From Acidobacteriota bacterium (lineage in GTDB: Bacteria > Acidobacteriota > Terriglobia > Acidiferrales > UBA7541), in contig JABDEK010000012.1 of assembly GCA_013287135.1 (NCBI GenBank), positions 1 through 64,000 of the forward strand: a DNA stretch of 64,000 nt, in the 5' to 3' direction. Both the position numbers and the translations under genes were made by a program. The notes under the pieces were generated by a model. It searched no databases. It worked only from the letters and a program-made list of their open reading frames with translations, and was not told the DNA's origin. Shown here in pieces: positions 37,091 to 45,784 of this stretch (its first letter is position 1; the number at the start of each line of letters is the position of its first letter).

Positions 37091-37825
37091 CTACTTCAGG
37101 AACTCAACGACTCCTGTTTCGAGGTTGTACATCGAGCCCGCAATCTTTATGCTGCCGCTGGATTCAAGGTCCCGAAGCACAGAGCTCTTTTCTCGAATGT
37201 TGGCGATAGTTAGTGATACATTCTTTCGCGCTACTGCGTCTACGAACGCGTAGTTTTTAGCTGAACGGTCTCCAGTGTATTGAGTGGCTTCAACGGCTGG
37301 ACGGATTTTCGCCAACAACGCGGTGAGATTGCCAAGCTGCACCCCGTCAATGGCACCCTTGATGGCGCCGCAGGCGGTGTGGCCCATGACAAGCACGACT
37401 TTCGAGCCGGCCACCTTGCAAGCGAATTCCATGCTGCCCAATATGTCCTCGTCAGCAACGTTGCCTGCCACACGACCGCTGAAGATATCGCCGATACCAA
37501 AGTCGAGAATCAACTCGGCGGGTGCTCGCGAGTCAACACAGCTGAAGACAATCGCGGCAGGATACTGTCCCTTTGCAGTCGCCTTAGCCTCGCGCATGAG
37601 ATCGCGATGTTGTGGTTTGCCCGACCGGAACCGTTCGTTGCCAGCTTTCATCTGCTGGATGATTTCGTCCGGCGTCATCTTGTCACGCTGTTCCTTGGTG
37701 AGGTCTGCGTGGGCCAACGCGCTTCCCAGGCTCGCCTCTACCACACCCACAGCGGTCGCAGCTACGGCAGCCTTGCAAAAGGCCCTGCGGTCAAATCGAT
37801 CTCTTCCATCGTTTAATTGTTGCAT
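37091..37825 (-). CDS. Beta-class carbonic anhydrase, Tat-exported
   Basis: A 244-residue enzyme interconverting carbon dioxide and bicarbonate. The frame opens at 37879, but ATG 37825 has GGAG upstream and gives a twin-arginine leader (DRRAFCKAAVAATAVG, Arg13-Arg14), predicting export of the folded zinc enzyme. Zinc ligands Cys96 (SCVDSR), His149 and Cys152 (GHTACGA) and the Asp98-Arg100 dyad are present; KNYAFVDAVARKNVSLTI and GSMYNLETGVVEFL complete the fold. A periplasmic enzyme would help supply bicarbonate or buffer pH outside the membrane. Confidence 0.93.
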   Translation of the reverse strand: MQQLNDGRDRFDRRAFCKAAVAATAVGVVEASLGSALAHADLTKEQRDKMTPDEIIQQMKAGNERFRSGKPQHRDLMREAKATAKGQYPAAIVFSCVDSRAPAELILDFGIGDIFSGRVAGNVADEDILGSMEFACKVAGSKVVLVMGHTACGAIKGAIDGVQLGNLTALLAKIRPAVEATQYTGDRSAKNYAFVDAVARKNVSLTIANIREKSSVLRDLESSGSIKIAGSMYNLETGVVEFLK

Positions 37826-38069
37826 CGCCACACTCCTTCCGTCGGTATTATATAAGCGTATAAGCCCGTAACGCCTCATGAACTTTTAAGGTGGACAGGG
37901 TCGCACAGAGGAGCTTCGGGGCTCGCGGGATTGCTCCCGAGTGATCGGCAAGAACGAAGCCGCAACTTGGAAGTGATTCCACCTGATTAGCCGGACATCA
38001 ACCAAAGCCACTCGAGTGTAGGGGCCGACATTGTTATCGCGCTGGGAAAGGCTTGGAAGAGGAGGAACC
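37826..38069. other. Upstream region of the carbonic anhydrase gene
   Basis: No gene is seen. It contains GC-rich dyads (CACTCGAGTG at 38009-38018; GGGATTGCTCCC at about 37928-37939). Frames on the - strand across 37886-38347 are Arg/Ser/Pro-rich and look like chance translation of hairpin-rich DNA. Confidence 0.35.
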
Positions 38070-38630
38070 GAAGATGAGGAGGTGAAACCTCTTGATGGAG
38101 TCCAGCGGGTGCAAGTCCCGTACGGCCAAAGCAAGCATGCAGGCCGGGAGCGAGTGATTCCATTCACCGGGCGACTGGTGAGTGCGAAGCGTAGACAGCA
38201 AAGAAGCAGGCCGCGAAGATTCAGCTCCGAAAACCGGCTCATCGCGATGCCGATGCTGCTAACAAGGCGGAAGGCAGCATCCAGACGACCGATACTGCGA
38301 GGTCGCGCCGGGGTCGCCCGAGTCACTAGCTCGGGGCATTTTTCCAAAGGGATTCCCCAGGAACCCAGGAGAGCTCGCTATCTCTGCTCGCAATAGCGGA
38401 AACGCGGTGGCCAGGGGCGACCGGAGGCGACTGCATACGGATGGACCTAAACGGGCACACAGCTGGAAACGGCGGATACAGCCAAGGAAGACCTACAGCG
38501 CGCCGGGTTCTCCTCTACTCGGATGGTGCAGCAACGCTAGCTGTCATTCCAAAGGGTGAAAGTCCTTTTGGCAGAACAGTCCAGTAACTGTCGCATGGAC
38601 GGCAATTTGTTGCCCGCCATCCGCGAAGCT
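38070..38630 (+). ncRNA. Hairpin-rich region, possible structured RNA or group II intron/HEARO-like relic
   Basis: Neither strand gives a recognisable protein, yet strong local hairpins follow one another: GAGG/CCTC around TGAAA near 38078-38091; CGGG/CCCG (38106-38109 with 38117-38120) around TGCAAGT; GATGCTGC/GCAGCATC (38252-38259 with 38274-38281); CCCGAG/CTCGGG (38317-38322 with 38330-38335); AAAGG/CCTTT (38551-38555 with 38564-38568) around GTGAAAGT; GGCAA/TTGCC (38601-38605 with 38610-38614). The loops GTGCAAGTCC and GTGAAAGTCC are purine-rich on the + strand and recall group II intron or HEARO/omega-RNA elements. No reverse transcriptase or HNH gene and no intron domain V were found. 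The class is a guess. Confidence 0.35.
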
Positions 38631-38762
38631 CTCACCGGCCGTATTTTTCTTTCCGGAAGGGGCGAGTATCAGAACTAAGGGTCTTGTCACGGAACAAGGG
38701 TACCTAGGGCTCGCACTGATCAGGATTTAATCTTCGGCGTTCTTACCGGGCTGAAAGCGACC

Positions 38763-38776
38763 TGTCACTTTTAACA
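38763..38776 (+). promoter_or_regulatory. TGTCA-N4-TGACA dyad site 13 (one mismatch)
   Basis: TGTCACTTTTAACA, preceded by CC and followed by ATTACATC. It is 207 bp before the second DUF3300 gene, pointing to it; no site was found further right in the window. Confidence 0.68.
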
Positions 38777-38982
38777 ATTACATCTCTGGACCGTCGCAAA
38801 TAAAGTTCGCATATCGGTGAATCTGGACTGCGACTCAGTTTTGCGCCGTATCTGGCGCAGTGATTTCAGTATGAGTTTTTGACAGATAACCGGAATGGCT
38901 TCGTTTCAGAAACTCGCGTGATGGGCTCGTTCACTGATTGCCGTGCCGTTCGGACGAGGCGATCGCTAGAATCCAGGAGAAT

Positions 38983-40263
38983 ATGACTCTTCCACTAAAA
39001 GCGGTGGCCGTGCTGATGAGCTTCCTTCTCGTCTTGACGACGATTCCCATTGATGCGAGCGCACAGGCCCCTTCTACACCGGCCTCGTCGGCATCGGCCA
39101 GCAAGGGGGAGGAGTACGCGCCTCTTACTCCTGACGAACTGGATGGGCTCGTCGCTCCCATTGCCCTTTATCCAGATGCTCTTGTCGCGCAAGTTCTCGG
39201 CGCTGCCACTTTTCCGTACGAAATAGTGGATGCAGTTGTCTGGCTCAAGCAAAACTCCTCTTTGACCGGGGAGTCGCTTATGAAGGCAGTCGATAAACAG
39301 TCGTGGGATCCGGCGGTGAAGGCCCTAACGCAGTTCCCATCCGTTCTAGACAATCTGGCGAAGAATCTCGCTTGGACCTCGGCGCTTGGCGAAGCTTCCG
39401 CTACACAGCAACAGGACGTGATGACCGCCATCCAAAGAATGCGCGCGAAAGCCTACGCGGTAGGTAACTTGAAATCGAGTCCCGAGATCAAGGTTGTGCA
39501 GGAAAGCCCGCAGACGATCGTGATACAACCGGCGAATCCTCAGATCGTGTACGTGCCCGTGTACAGCCCGACTGTAGTCTATGGCGCTCCCGTCGTGACA
39601 CCCGGCTATAGTTCGGCCGATGTAGCTGCTGCCGCTATCCTCTCGTTCGGTCTGGGGATTGCCGTTGGAGCGGCGATTAATGGAGGCTGCTGCGGATGGG
39701 GTTGGGGCTACTGGGGCACGAGCTGGCACAGCCACACGATTGTTTACAATCGCAACATTTATGTCGGGAACAGCTATTGGCGCGGCGGCTACTACGGAGG
39801 CGGCTATCGGCCCCCCGGCTATGTGCCTCCCCGCTATCCATCACACCGACCTCCGGGCTATCCCGGATATGGCCGGCCGTCCTATCCGTCCAATCGTCCG
39901 CCGGCTACCACTCTTCCTGCGAACGGGGGTAGTCGCCCCAACGGAGGCAATCGTCCGCCGGCTAGCACTCTTCCCGCGAACGGGGGTAATCGCCCCAACG
40001 CAGGAAATCCAAGCACTCGGCCGAGTGCACCGGGAAACCGTCCGAATCAAACACCATCTCAGCTCCCCGCAACGACTGGGAACACGCGGCCTGGTACAAA
40101 CGAGGCGCGCGGCTATCAACGTCCGCAGACGTCAAATGCTCCTGCCACGCAGCAGTCGCGTCCTAACGCTCTCTCGGGATCGGGTGGAGGCCGCGCACAA
40201 AGCGCTCGCGGAAACCAAAGTCTGGGCGGCGGAAATCGGGGAGGAGGAGCGTCTCGTCGATAG
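38983..40263 (+). CDS. DUF3300 secreted protein, copy 2
   Basis: The frame opens at a TTG at 38938, but ATG 38983 has AGGAGA just upstream and starts the signal peptide (VLMSFLLVLTTIPIDASAQ); 426 residues. The DUF3300 domain is clear: LDGLVAPIALYPDALVAQVL, WDPAVKALTQFPSVLDNLAK, LAWTSALGEASATQQQDVMT and IVIQPANPQIVYVPVYSPTV, then an AxxxG-rich membrane-like segment and a Cys pair (GGCCGWGWG). Unlike copy 1, the tail is Pro/Arg/Gly-rich (RPPGYVPPRYPSHRPPGYPG), with a 19-residue tandem repeat. The DUF2950 partner follows 79 bp downstream. Confidence 0.88.
   Translation: MTLPLKAVAVLMSFLLVLTTIPIDASAQAPSTPASSASASKGEEYAPLTPDELDGLVAPIALYPDALVAQVLGAATFPYEIVDAVVWLKQNSSLTGESLMKAVDKQSWDPAVKALTQFPSVLDNLAKNLAWTSALGEASATQQQDVMTAIQRMRAKAYAVGNLKSSPEIKVVQESPQTIVIQPANPQIVYVPVYSPTVVYGAPVVTPGYSSADVAAAAILSFGLGIAVGAAINGGCCGWGWGYWGTSWHSHTIVYNRNIYVGNSYWRGGYYGGGYRPPGYVPPRYPSHRPPGYPGYGRPSYPSNRPPATTLPANGGSRPNGGNRPPASTLPANGGNRPNAGNPSTRPSAPGNRPNQTPSQLPATTGNTRPGTNEARGYQRPQTSNAPATQQSRPNALSGSGGGRAQSARGNQSLGGGNRGGGASRR
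39892..40005 (+). repeat. 57-bp tandem repeat, two copies, in the DUF3300 tail
   Basis: The unit starting AATCGTCCGCCGGCTA recurs at 39949 after exactly 57 bases with few changes. It keeps frame and encodes NRPPATTLPANGGSRPNGG and NRPPASTLPANGGNRPNAG. Confidence 0.85.
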
Positions 40264-40341
40264 CGACTGACGACGCGAATTCCCGTGAGAACAGAAAACA
40301 AAGCTCCGGAACGGTTCAGTGGGAACCATGGAGGAGTTGGG

Positions 40342-41307
40342 ATGACATGCCTGAGGCTTACCGAAACGAACGCCTATCCGCGGTGCATCCGTCTTCTTGC
40401 CTTGGCCGCGATCATTATGCTCCCGACGGGATGCCAGAAATCCCAGCCGGCCCCGGCCACAAGCGGACCGAAAACATTCGCTTCGCCGGACGATGCCTCG
40501 CGGTCTCTCTATGAAGCTGCAAAAGCAGGGGACAGCAATGCTCTGTTGGCTATTTTCGGACCGGGCGCGACGGAGCTAATCATTTCCGGTGATCCAGTTC
40601 AAGACAAAGCGGCCCGCGAGAAATTCGTAGCCAACTACGATGAAATGCATCGCTGGGGGACGCTGACCAACGGTAAGGTCCTCAATATTGGCGCCGAGAA
40701 CTATCCATTTCCTTTTCCATTGGAGAAGAACGCATCAGGGCAGTGGTATTTTGACAGCGACTCAGCGAAGGAAGAAATTTTAGCTCGCCGTATCGGCGAC
40801 AACGAGCTGGCTGCGATTGACGTGCTCAACGCCATGGCCGATGCGCAGGCCGATTATTTTAGTCAGACACACGACGGCAGCAACGTGCATCAATATGCCC
40901 AGAAAATCGGTAGTGACGAGGGCAAACAGAACGGCCTGTACTGGAAGTCCGCAGATGATCAAGCGGAAAGCCCGCTTGGGCCGCTTGCAGCTAGTGCGAG
41001 CGCAGAGGGCTATGGTGGCAATGCCCAACCGGCACCACAGCCATTCCACGGATATTTTTATCGGATCCTCACAAAGCAAGGCAACCACGCTCATGGCGGG
41101 ACGAAAGACTATGTCGTCAACGGAAACATGACCGGGGGTTTCGCAGTCCTCGCCTATCCCGCCGATTATCGCAATTCGGGAGTGATGACGTTAATCATCA
41201 ATCAGGATGGTCTAGTGTTTCAAAAAGATCTCGGTGAAAAGACTGCCGAACTTGCCAAGGCCATGAACGAGTTCAATCCTGATGATACTTGGAGTCCTGT
41301 CGAATGA
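40342..41307 (+). CDS. DUF2950 lipoprotein, copy 2
   Basis: ATG 40342 has GGAGG upstream; 321 residues. The leader ends in a lipobox, LPTGC, so this copy should be a lipoprotein while copy 1 is not. Family marks: KTFASPDDASRSLYEAAKAG, FGPGATELIISGDPV, YPFPFPLEKNASGQWYFDSD, EEILARRIGDNELAAIDV, QNGLYWKSADDQAESPLGPL, FHGYFYRILTKQG, TGGFAVLAYPADYRNSGVMT and NPDDTWSP. It follows DUF3300 copy 2 by 79 bp. The pair is thus a second version of 25466-27774. Confidence 0.9.
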   Translation: MTCLRLTETNAYPRCIRLLALAAIIMLPTGCQKSQPAPATSGPKTFASPDDASRSLYEAAKAGDSNALLAIFGPGATELIISGDPVQDKAAREKFVANYDEMHRWGTLTNGKVLNIGAENYPFPFPLEKNASGQWYFDSDSAKEEILARRIGDNELAAIDVLNAMADAQADYFSQTHDGSNVHQYAQKIGSDEGKQNGLYWKSADDQAESPLGPLAASASAEGYGGNAQPAPQPFHGYFYRILTKQGNHAHGGTKDYVVNGNMTGGFAVLAYPADYRNSGVMTLIINQDGLVFQKDLGEKTAELAKAMNEFNPDDTWSPVE

Positions 41308-41430
41308 CTCTGGTCAGACATAAGATTTCAACCACACCGTTTCCACTCCCGGAAGGAGAAGCGTGGAAACTTGCGCGTCTGATAGGCGCGATCGGGACAG
41401 CCCTTGCATGAATGAGGTTAGGAGGAAAAC

Positions 41431-42483
41431 ATGAAGCGTCTGAAGCATCCTCTCGGGTTGCTGATTGTCCTGGCTCTACTAGGATTTGGGGCGCGGATCG
41501 TTTCATCACAAGGAAGTTCCGGCGGGTCGGGTACCGTTCAGGTTCACATGGTGATTACGGACCAGGCGGTTCGCGACGATCGTGAAATCCCGATTCTTCG
41601 CCCCGAAAATGTGCAGGTGAGGCAAGGCAATACCCCCCTCAAAATTGACACGGTAATTCCCGCTCGCGGAGACAATGCAGCGCTTCAGTTTTTCGTTTTG
41701 ATCGACGATACTTGCGACTCAGGTATCGGAAATAGCCTCAACGATCTCCGCGACTTCATCAATGCTCAGCCCGCAACAACCGCTATCGGTGTGGGATATA
41801 TGTCCAACGCTACAATCCAAATCGCGCAGAACTTCACAGCCGACCACGCTGCGGCGGCCAAAGCGATCCGTTTGCCCCGTGGCACTTTGTCTTCTATGGA
41901 CAGTCCGTACCTATCGCTCATTAGCCTGATTAAGGGTTGGCCAGAACAGAAAGTGCGTCGCGAGGTTCTTATGGTGAGCGACGGCATCGACCGTTTGCGT
42001 GGCGAGAGGATGTCGGACCGTCGAACCGCTCCTGCTCCCGGTCGCGCACCTCGCAGTACGACGTCCAGCATGCCCCTGTCCACTGGTATGACGACGATGA
42101 GTCCGGATGTGGATACCGCCAGCGCGGCGGCGCAGCGCTATGGAGTAATCGTTCACGGAATCTACGCTACCGGGGTCGGGCGCGCCGGTCGGAACAGCTG
42201 GGAAGCACAGATCGGTCAATCCGGCGTAGCCAAGATCACTGACGAAGCCGGTGGAGAATATTTCTCTCTCGGGACGCAAAGCCTAGTCAGCTTCAAGCCG
42301 TACCTAGATCGTCTTCAGAAGATCCTAGACAACCAGTATTATCTGGTGTTCCGAGCCGTCCCAAGGGGCAAAGCCAGTTTGCAGCGCGTCAGAATCTCAA
42401 CGGACGCTCCGGCTTTCGAAATTGCCGCCGCTGACAATGTTTGGGTTCCCGCAGCCGATGCCGCTCCCACGAAAAAAGACTAG
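41431..42483 (+). CDS. Secreted VWFA-domain protein
   Basis: A 350-residue exported protein; AGGAGG lies upstream of the ATG. The mature N-terminus (GTVQVHMVITDQAVRDDREI) is the small beta-domain that precedes the von Willebrand A fold in acidobacterial VWFA-related proteins. The A domain (about 85-320) starts LQFFVLIDDTCDSGIG, in which the usual DxSxS metal site reads DDTCDS, so it is only partly conserved. VRREVLMVSDGIDRL, YGVIVHGIYATGVG and DNQYYLVFRAVPRGKASLQR follow. It probably binds a partner protein or ligand outside the membrane. It may be cotranscribed with the DUF3300/DUF2950 pair 123 bp upstream. Confidence 0.8.
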   Translation: MKRLKHPLGLLIVLALLGFGARIVSSQGSSGGSGTVQVHMVITDQAVRDDREIPILRPENVQVRQGNTPLKIDTVIPARGDNAALQFFVLIDDTCDSGIGNSLNDLRDFINAQPATTAIGVGYMSNATIQIAQNFTADHAAAAKAIRLPRGTLSSMDSPYLSLISLIKGWPEQKVRREVLMVSDGIDRLRGERMSDRRTAPAPGRAPRSTTSSMPLSTGMTTMSPDVDTASAAAQRYGVIVHGIYATGVGRAGRNSWEAQIGQSGVAKITDEAGGEYFSLGTQSLVSFKPYLDRLQKILDNQYYLVFRAVPRGKASLQRVRISTDAPAFEIAAADNVWVPAADAAPTKKD

Positions 42484-42558
42484 TCGGCGGGATTTTTGGT
42501 CTCAGAGTTTCACCGGTCGCGACAATTTACGAAATCTAACCGAGGAGGAGATCTGAAT

Positions 42559-43101
42559 ATGAATGCAAGAAAAGGGCCCTGCGTTTTGCTTCTCTGTATC
42601 GTGTGTGTACTGATTCCCAGTATCTCGTATGCGCAGGCCACCAGTGATAACCCCAGCGTCACTGCACAGTTGAACGATGCAAAAACGATCGTAGCAAAGA
42701 TTAAGAAAGACGCTATGCAGATGGAGACTTACACACGAACTGGCGGGCCGAGTTGGAAAACTCATGCTTCAGCCCTTGAGAAAATCAAGGCGGACGTAAA
42801 TGAATTGCAGCAGAACATGCGAGGTTTGCAATCGCACCGAACCGTTGCCAGCCCCTGGCAGCAGGATGCCATCGATCGCATAACCGCTCTCGCGAATGAC
42901 TTAGCTACAAACATGAACGCGGCCATCGATCGCCTGAATAAAAGCAAAAACCCCACTACGCCGCCTTACCCTGAGTATCTGAAGGCCAATACGCGAATTG
43001 CCACCGATCTCGCGGATGAGATCGATGCTACGATCGATTACGCGCAAAATAAAGCGAAGCTGGACAGCCTAGGTCAACAGTTAGATTCTTCAGCAAAATA
43101 A
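42559..43101 (+). CDS. Secreted helical protein of unknown function (intact copy)
   Basis: ATG 42559 with GGAGGAG upstream is the best start; 180 residues. A signal peptide (VLLLCIVCVLIPSISYAQ) precedes an all-helical mature part: AQLNDAKTIVAKIKKDAMQM, ETYTRTGGPSWKTHASALEK, ELQQNMRGLQSHRTVASPWQ, DAIDRITALANDLATNMNAA and ATDLADEIDATIDYAQNKAK. I do not recognise a named family. The C-terminal two thirds are almost identical to the broken copy at 9788-10233, so the duplication between these loci is recent. It is the last of a run of exported proteins starting at the second DUF3300 gene. Confidence 0.72.
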   Translation: MNARKGPCVLLLCIVCVLIPSISYAQATSDNPSVTAQLNDAKTIVAKIKKDAMQMETYTRTGGPSWKTHASALEKIKADVNELQQNMRGLQSHRTVASPWQQDAIDRITALANDLATNMNAAIDRLNKSKNPTTPPYPEYLKANTRIATDLADEIDATIDYAQNKAKLDSLGQQLDSSAK

Positions 43102-43180
43102 CGCAGGAAAAAATTCCTGGGTGAGATCGCCGCGATCGCGCGTGCCGTGTTAGCGAGCACGGTTTAGGGCTCTGTTCTAA

Positions 43181-44473
43181 ATGATCCAGATGCGGGCTCG
43201 AAATCGAACCACTCCATTCACGCCATGTGCGTATGCCGTTTTCGGAATCATAGCAATATGTTTCGCATCGGCATGTGCGGGTTACTCCGTTCTTACGCAT
43301 GAAGCTATTATCGACGCCGCGTGGAAGGACGGCATCGAGCCCGCGCTGTTAAAGCGCTTCCCAAACGCGACCCCCGACGAACTGCTCCAGGCTCATGCGT
43401 ACGTCTATGGCGGCGCAATTATTCAGGACATGGGTTACTACCCTTTCGGCAACAAATTCTTCAGCGACCTGACGCACTACGTCCGCAGTGGTGATTTCGT
43501 ACTCGCCTTAATCGAAGAATCCAGAGATCTGAATGAATACGCCTTCGCGCTGGGCGCATTGGCGCACTATGCTGCTGACTCCTCGGGTCATCCGCTTGCG
43601 ACCAATCGCGCGGTTGCAATCATGTACCCCGAACTAGAGAAGAAATACGGACCGGTCGTTACGTACGAGGATAAGCCTTCGGCCCACATGAAAGTTGAGT
43701 TTGGTTTTGACGTGGACCAAGTAGCCAAGGGACATTACGCGCCCAAGGCCTATCATGACTTCATCGGCTTCGAGGTCTCCAAGCCGGTGTTGGAAAGAGC
43801 ATTCGCAAAAACATATTCAGTCGATATGTCCAGCGTATTTTTTTCCGTGGATCTGGCAATCGGCAGCTATCGCCACGCTGTTTCCACCGTAATTCCACGC
43901 ACCACCAAAGTAGCGTGGCATCTGAAAAGACGCGAGATTCAGCACAGCGACCCGAGCGAGACCAAGACGAAATTCGTTTACAATATTTCAAATTCCGGAT
44001 ATCGCAAGGATTGGGGCGACATATACGAGAAGCCAGACTTCTTCGCGCGCCTCAAGGCGTTCTTCGTACGCCTGGTGCCCAAAATCGGTCCATTCAAAGC
44101 GCTCGCGTTCCATCCGCCCCCGCCAACTATAGAACAGATGTATATGCACAGTTTCAACGAAACACTAGACCATTATCGAGCGATGCTGCTTGCTCAACGG
44201 GAAGGCAGATTGCAATTGCCAAATGACAACCTCGATACGGGTGGAATAACGGGACCAGCGGACTACAGACTCACGGATGTAACCTACGCGAGGCTGCTGG
44301 ACAAGACAACCGGAAAACCTATTTCGGACGCTCTGCGGCTGGACATTCTCGCCTATTACGCTGATCCGGATAAGGCCTTCGTCACAAAGCAGAACCCGGA
44401 AGCCTGGCAGAAAGTACTCGATCAACTGAATAGTTTGAAATCGAGTCCGACCTCCGGCGTACCCACCCGCTGA
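43181..44473 (+). CDS. Zinc-dependent phospholipase C family protein
   Basis: A 430-residue exported hydrolase-like protein. A hydrophobic leader (AVFGIIAICFASACAGYS) is followed by the metal-binding start YSVLTHEAIIDAAW. Further His/Asp ligands are visible in IQDMGYYPFGNKFFSDLTHY and FALGALAHYAADSSGHPLAT, the pattern of the zinc-dependent phospholipase C/S1-P1 nuclease fold. About 200 residues beyond the usual domain are unassigned. The natural substrate could be a phospholipid or another phosphodiester. ATG 43181 or the next one at 43190 may be used; no strong ribosome site is seen. Confidence 0.8.
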   Translation: MIQMRARNRTTPFTPCAYAVFGIIAICFASACAGYSVLTHEAIIDAAWKDGIEPALLKRFPNATPDELLQAHAYVYGGAIIQDMGYYPFGNKFFSDLTHYVRSGDFVLALIEESRDLNEYAFALGALAHYAADSSGHPLATNRAVAIMYPELEKKYGPVVTYEDKPSAHMKVEFGFDVDQVAKGHYAPKAYHDFIGFEVSKPVLERAFAKTYSVDMSSVFFSVDLAIGSYRHAVSTVIPRTTKVAWHLKRREIQHSDPSETKTKFVYNISNSGYRKDWGDIYEKPDFFARLKAFFVRLVPKIGPFKALAFHPPPPTIEQMYMHSFNETLDHYRAMLLAQREGRLQLPNDNLDTGGITGPADYRLTDVTYARLLDKTTGKPISDALRLDILAYYADPDKAFVTKQNPEAWQKVLDQLNSLKSSPTSGVPTR

Positions 44474-44556
44474 TTTCTTCTTTAACACAAGGGTTGAAGG
44501 AAATCTTGCAGGTGGGGCGCGGTAAGGTATAGGTTCATAAACAGATTGGAGATGCA

Positions 44557-45663
44557 GTGACCTCGATTGCATCCAGAACTTGGGACATGCTGCGGCTCAT
44601 CCGCCGCGGGGGTCCTGCACTCTGCAATATTGCCGTTACGAATTCCTGCAACGCCTCCTGCGATTTCTGCAACTTTTCCCGCGGAAAGGTCGCGTCCCGC
44701 GATTTGCGTTGGATTGACGCTGATCGGTTCGGTAGCGCTTTGGACATCCTGTACAAGCGTGACGTTCGCTATGTCAGTTTTTTTGGCGGTGAAACTCTAC
44801 TCCACCCGCGGCTTGCCGAAATGATCGAGGTGTCTATCAAAAGAGGCATGGGTCCTGCGGTGATCACAAACGGTTGGCTGCTCCCGATGCAGCTCAACCA
44901 GCTCGCGGCGGCCGGCCTCAAGACGGTGTACATATCAATCGACGCCGCCGCGATGGCGGACCACGAAGAAAATCGCGGGCTGAAGGGTCTCGGCGAGCGC
45001 ATCCGCTTGGCCACGGCGCGGATGCCCAGCTTGGGTATGACCGCGCTCGCTCAAGTGACCATGAGTAAATTGATCGGCGACTACCGCGCGCTGGTCCCCT
45101 TGCTGCGAGATCTCGGATTTTCCGCCGTCGCATTCTCTTACCCTCAGCAGGCGCGTCTGGGATCTTCTTCCCTCGCCTGGTCGTCTGACTCGCGTCTGGT
45201 CAACTTCGAATCCACCGAATTGATCGAAGCCTTCGACGCGGTTGATGATTTGCGCGACTTGTTTCCCGTCAATAATCCGCGAGGTTCGGTCGCCGACATG
45301 AAGCAGCATCTGCGTGGTAAGCCGGAGCGCTTCGTTTGTTATGGCGGATACAAAAGTTTCTACATGGATTGGAACTTCGATATGTGGCGCTGCGATGCGT
45401 GGGACAAACCCATCTGTTCGGTATGGGAGTTTGGGGAGGCGCCGCCGATTCGCGATGGCTGCACTGCGTGCATAGCCGATTGCTATCGCGATTCCAGCGT
45501 CATGCTGCATTTCGCGGTCTCCCTAGGCGATGCCATCGATCGCCTGGGAGAGGGACGCGTGCTCGCCGCATTGCGGACATTGGTTACGGGGAGCAATGTC
45601 ACATCCCTAAAGGCCGTCATCGAAAACGCAGGCGTCCTCGCCGGACTTGCCAAACGGGGTTGA
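44557..45663 (+). CDS. Radical SAM protein with C-terminal cysteine cluster
   Basis: A 368-residue cytoplasmic enzyme starting with GTG after TTGGAGATGCA. The 4Fe-4S site is Cys31-x3-Cys35-x2-Cys38 (CNASCDFCNF), followed by FFGGETLLHPRL (the GGE motif), VITNGWLLP and VYISIDA. The C-terminal part has further Cys in FVCYGG, WRCDAW and CTACIADC, which could bind an auxiliary cluster of the SPASM/twitch type. Such enzymes often modify peptides or build cofactors and lipids. No precursor peptide was recognised nearby. The tail after about 325 is helical. Substrate unknown. Confidence 0.85.
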   Translation: MTSIASRTWDMLRLIRRGGPALCNIAVTNSCNASCDFCNFSRGKVASRDLRWIDADRFGSALDILYKRDVRYVSFFGGETLLHPRLAEMIEVSIKRGMGPAVITNGWLLPMQLNQLAAAGLKTVYISIDAAAMADHEENRGLKGLGERIRLATARMPSLGMTALAQVTMSKLIGDYRALVPLLRDLGFSAVAFSYPQQARLGSSSLAWSSDSRLVNFESTELIEAFDAVDDLRDLFPVNNPRGSVADMKQHLRGKPERFVCYGGYKSFYMDWNFDMWRCDAWDKPICSVWEFGEAPPIRDGCTACIADCYRDSSVMLHFAVSLGDAIDRLGEGRVLAALRTLVTGSNVTSLKAVIENAGVLAGLAKRG

Positions 45664-45784
45664 CATTCTCTTTCTATCTGTTGCATATCTTCGAACGGTT
45701 AACCCGACCGCCAGGATAAGTCCCCGTTAGTTTTTTTAGTGGATTCCATATCCACTCACGATATTGCATTTTTGCTGTTGGATA

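Noticed and set aside
37886-38347. 153-codon - strand frame
   Set aside because: It is a chance translation of the hairpin-rich region; composition is Arg/Ser/Pro-rich and there is no start signal.
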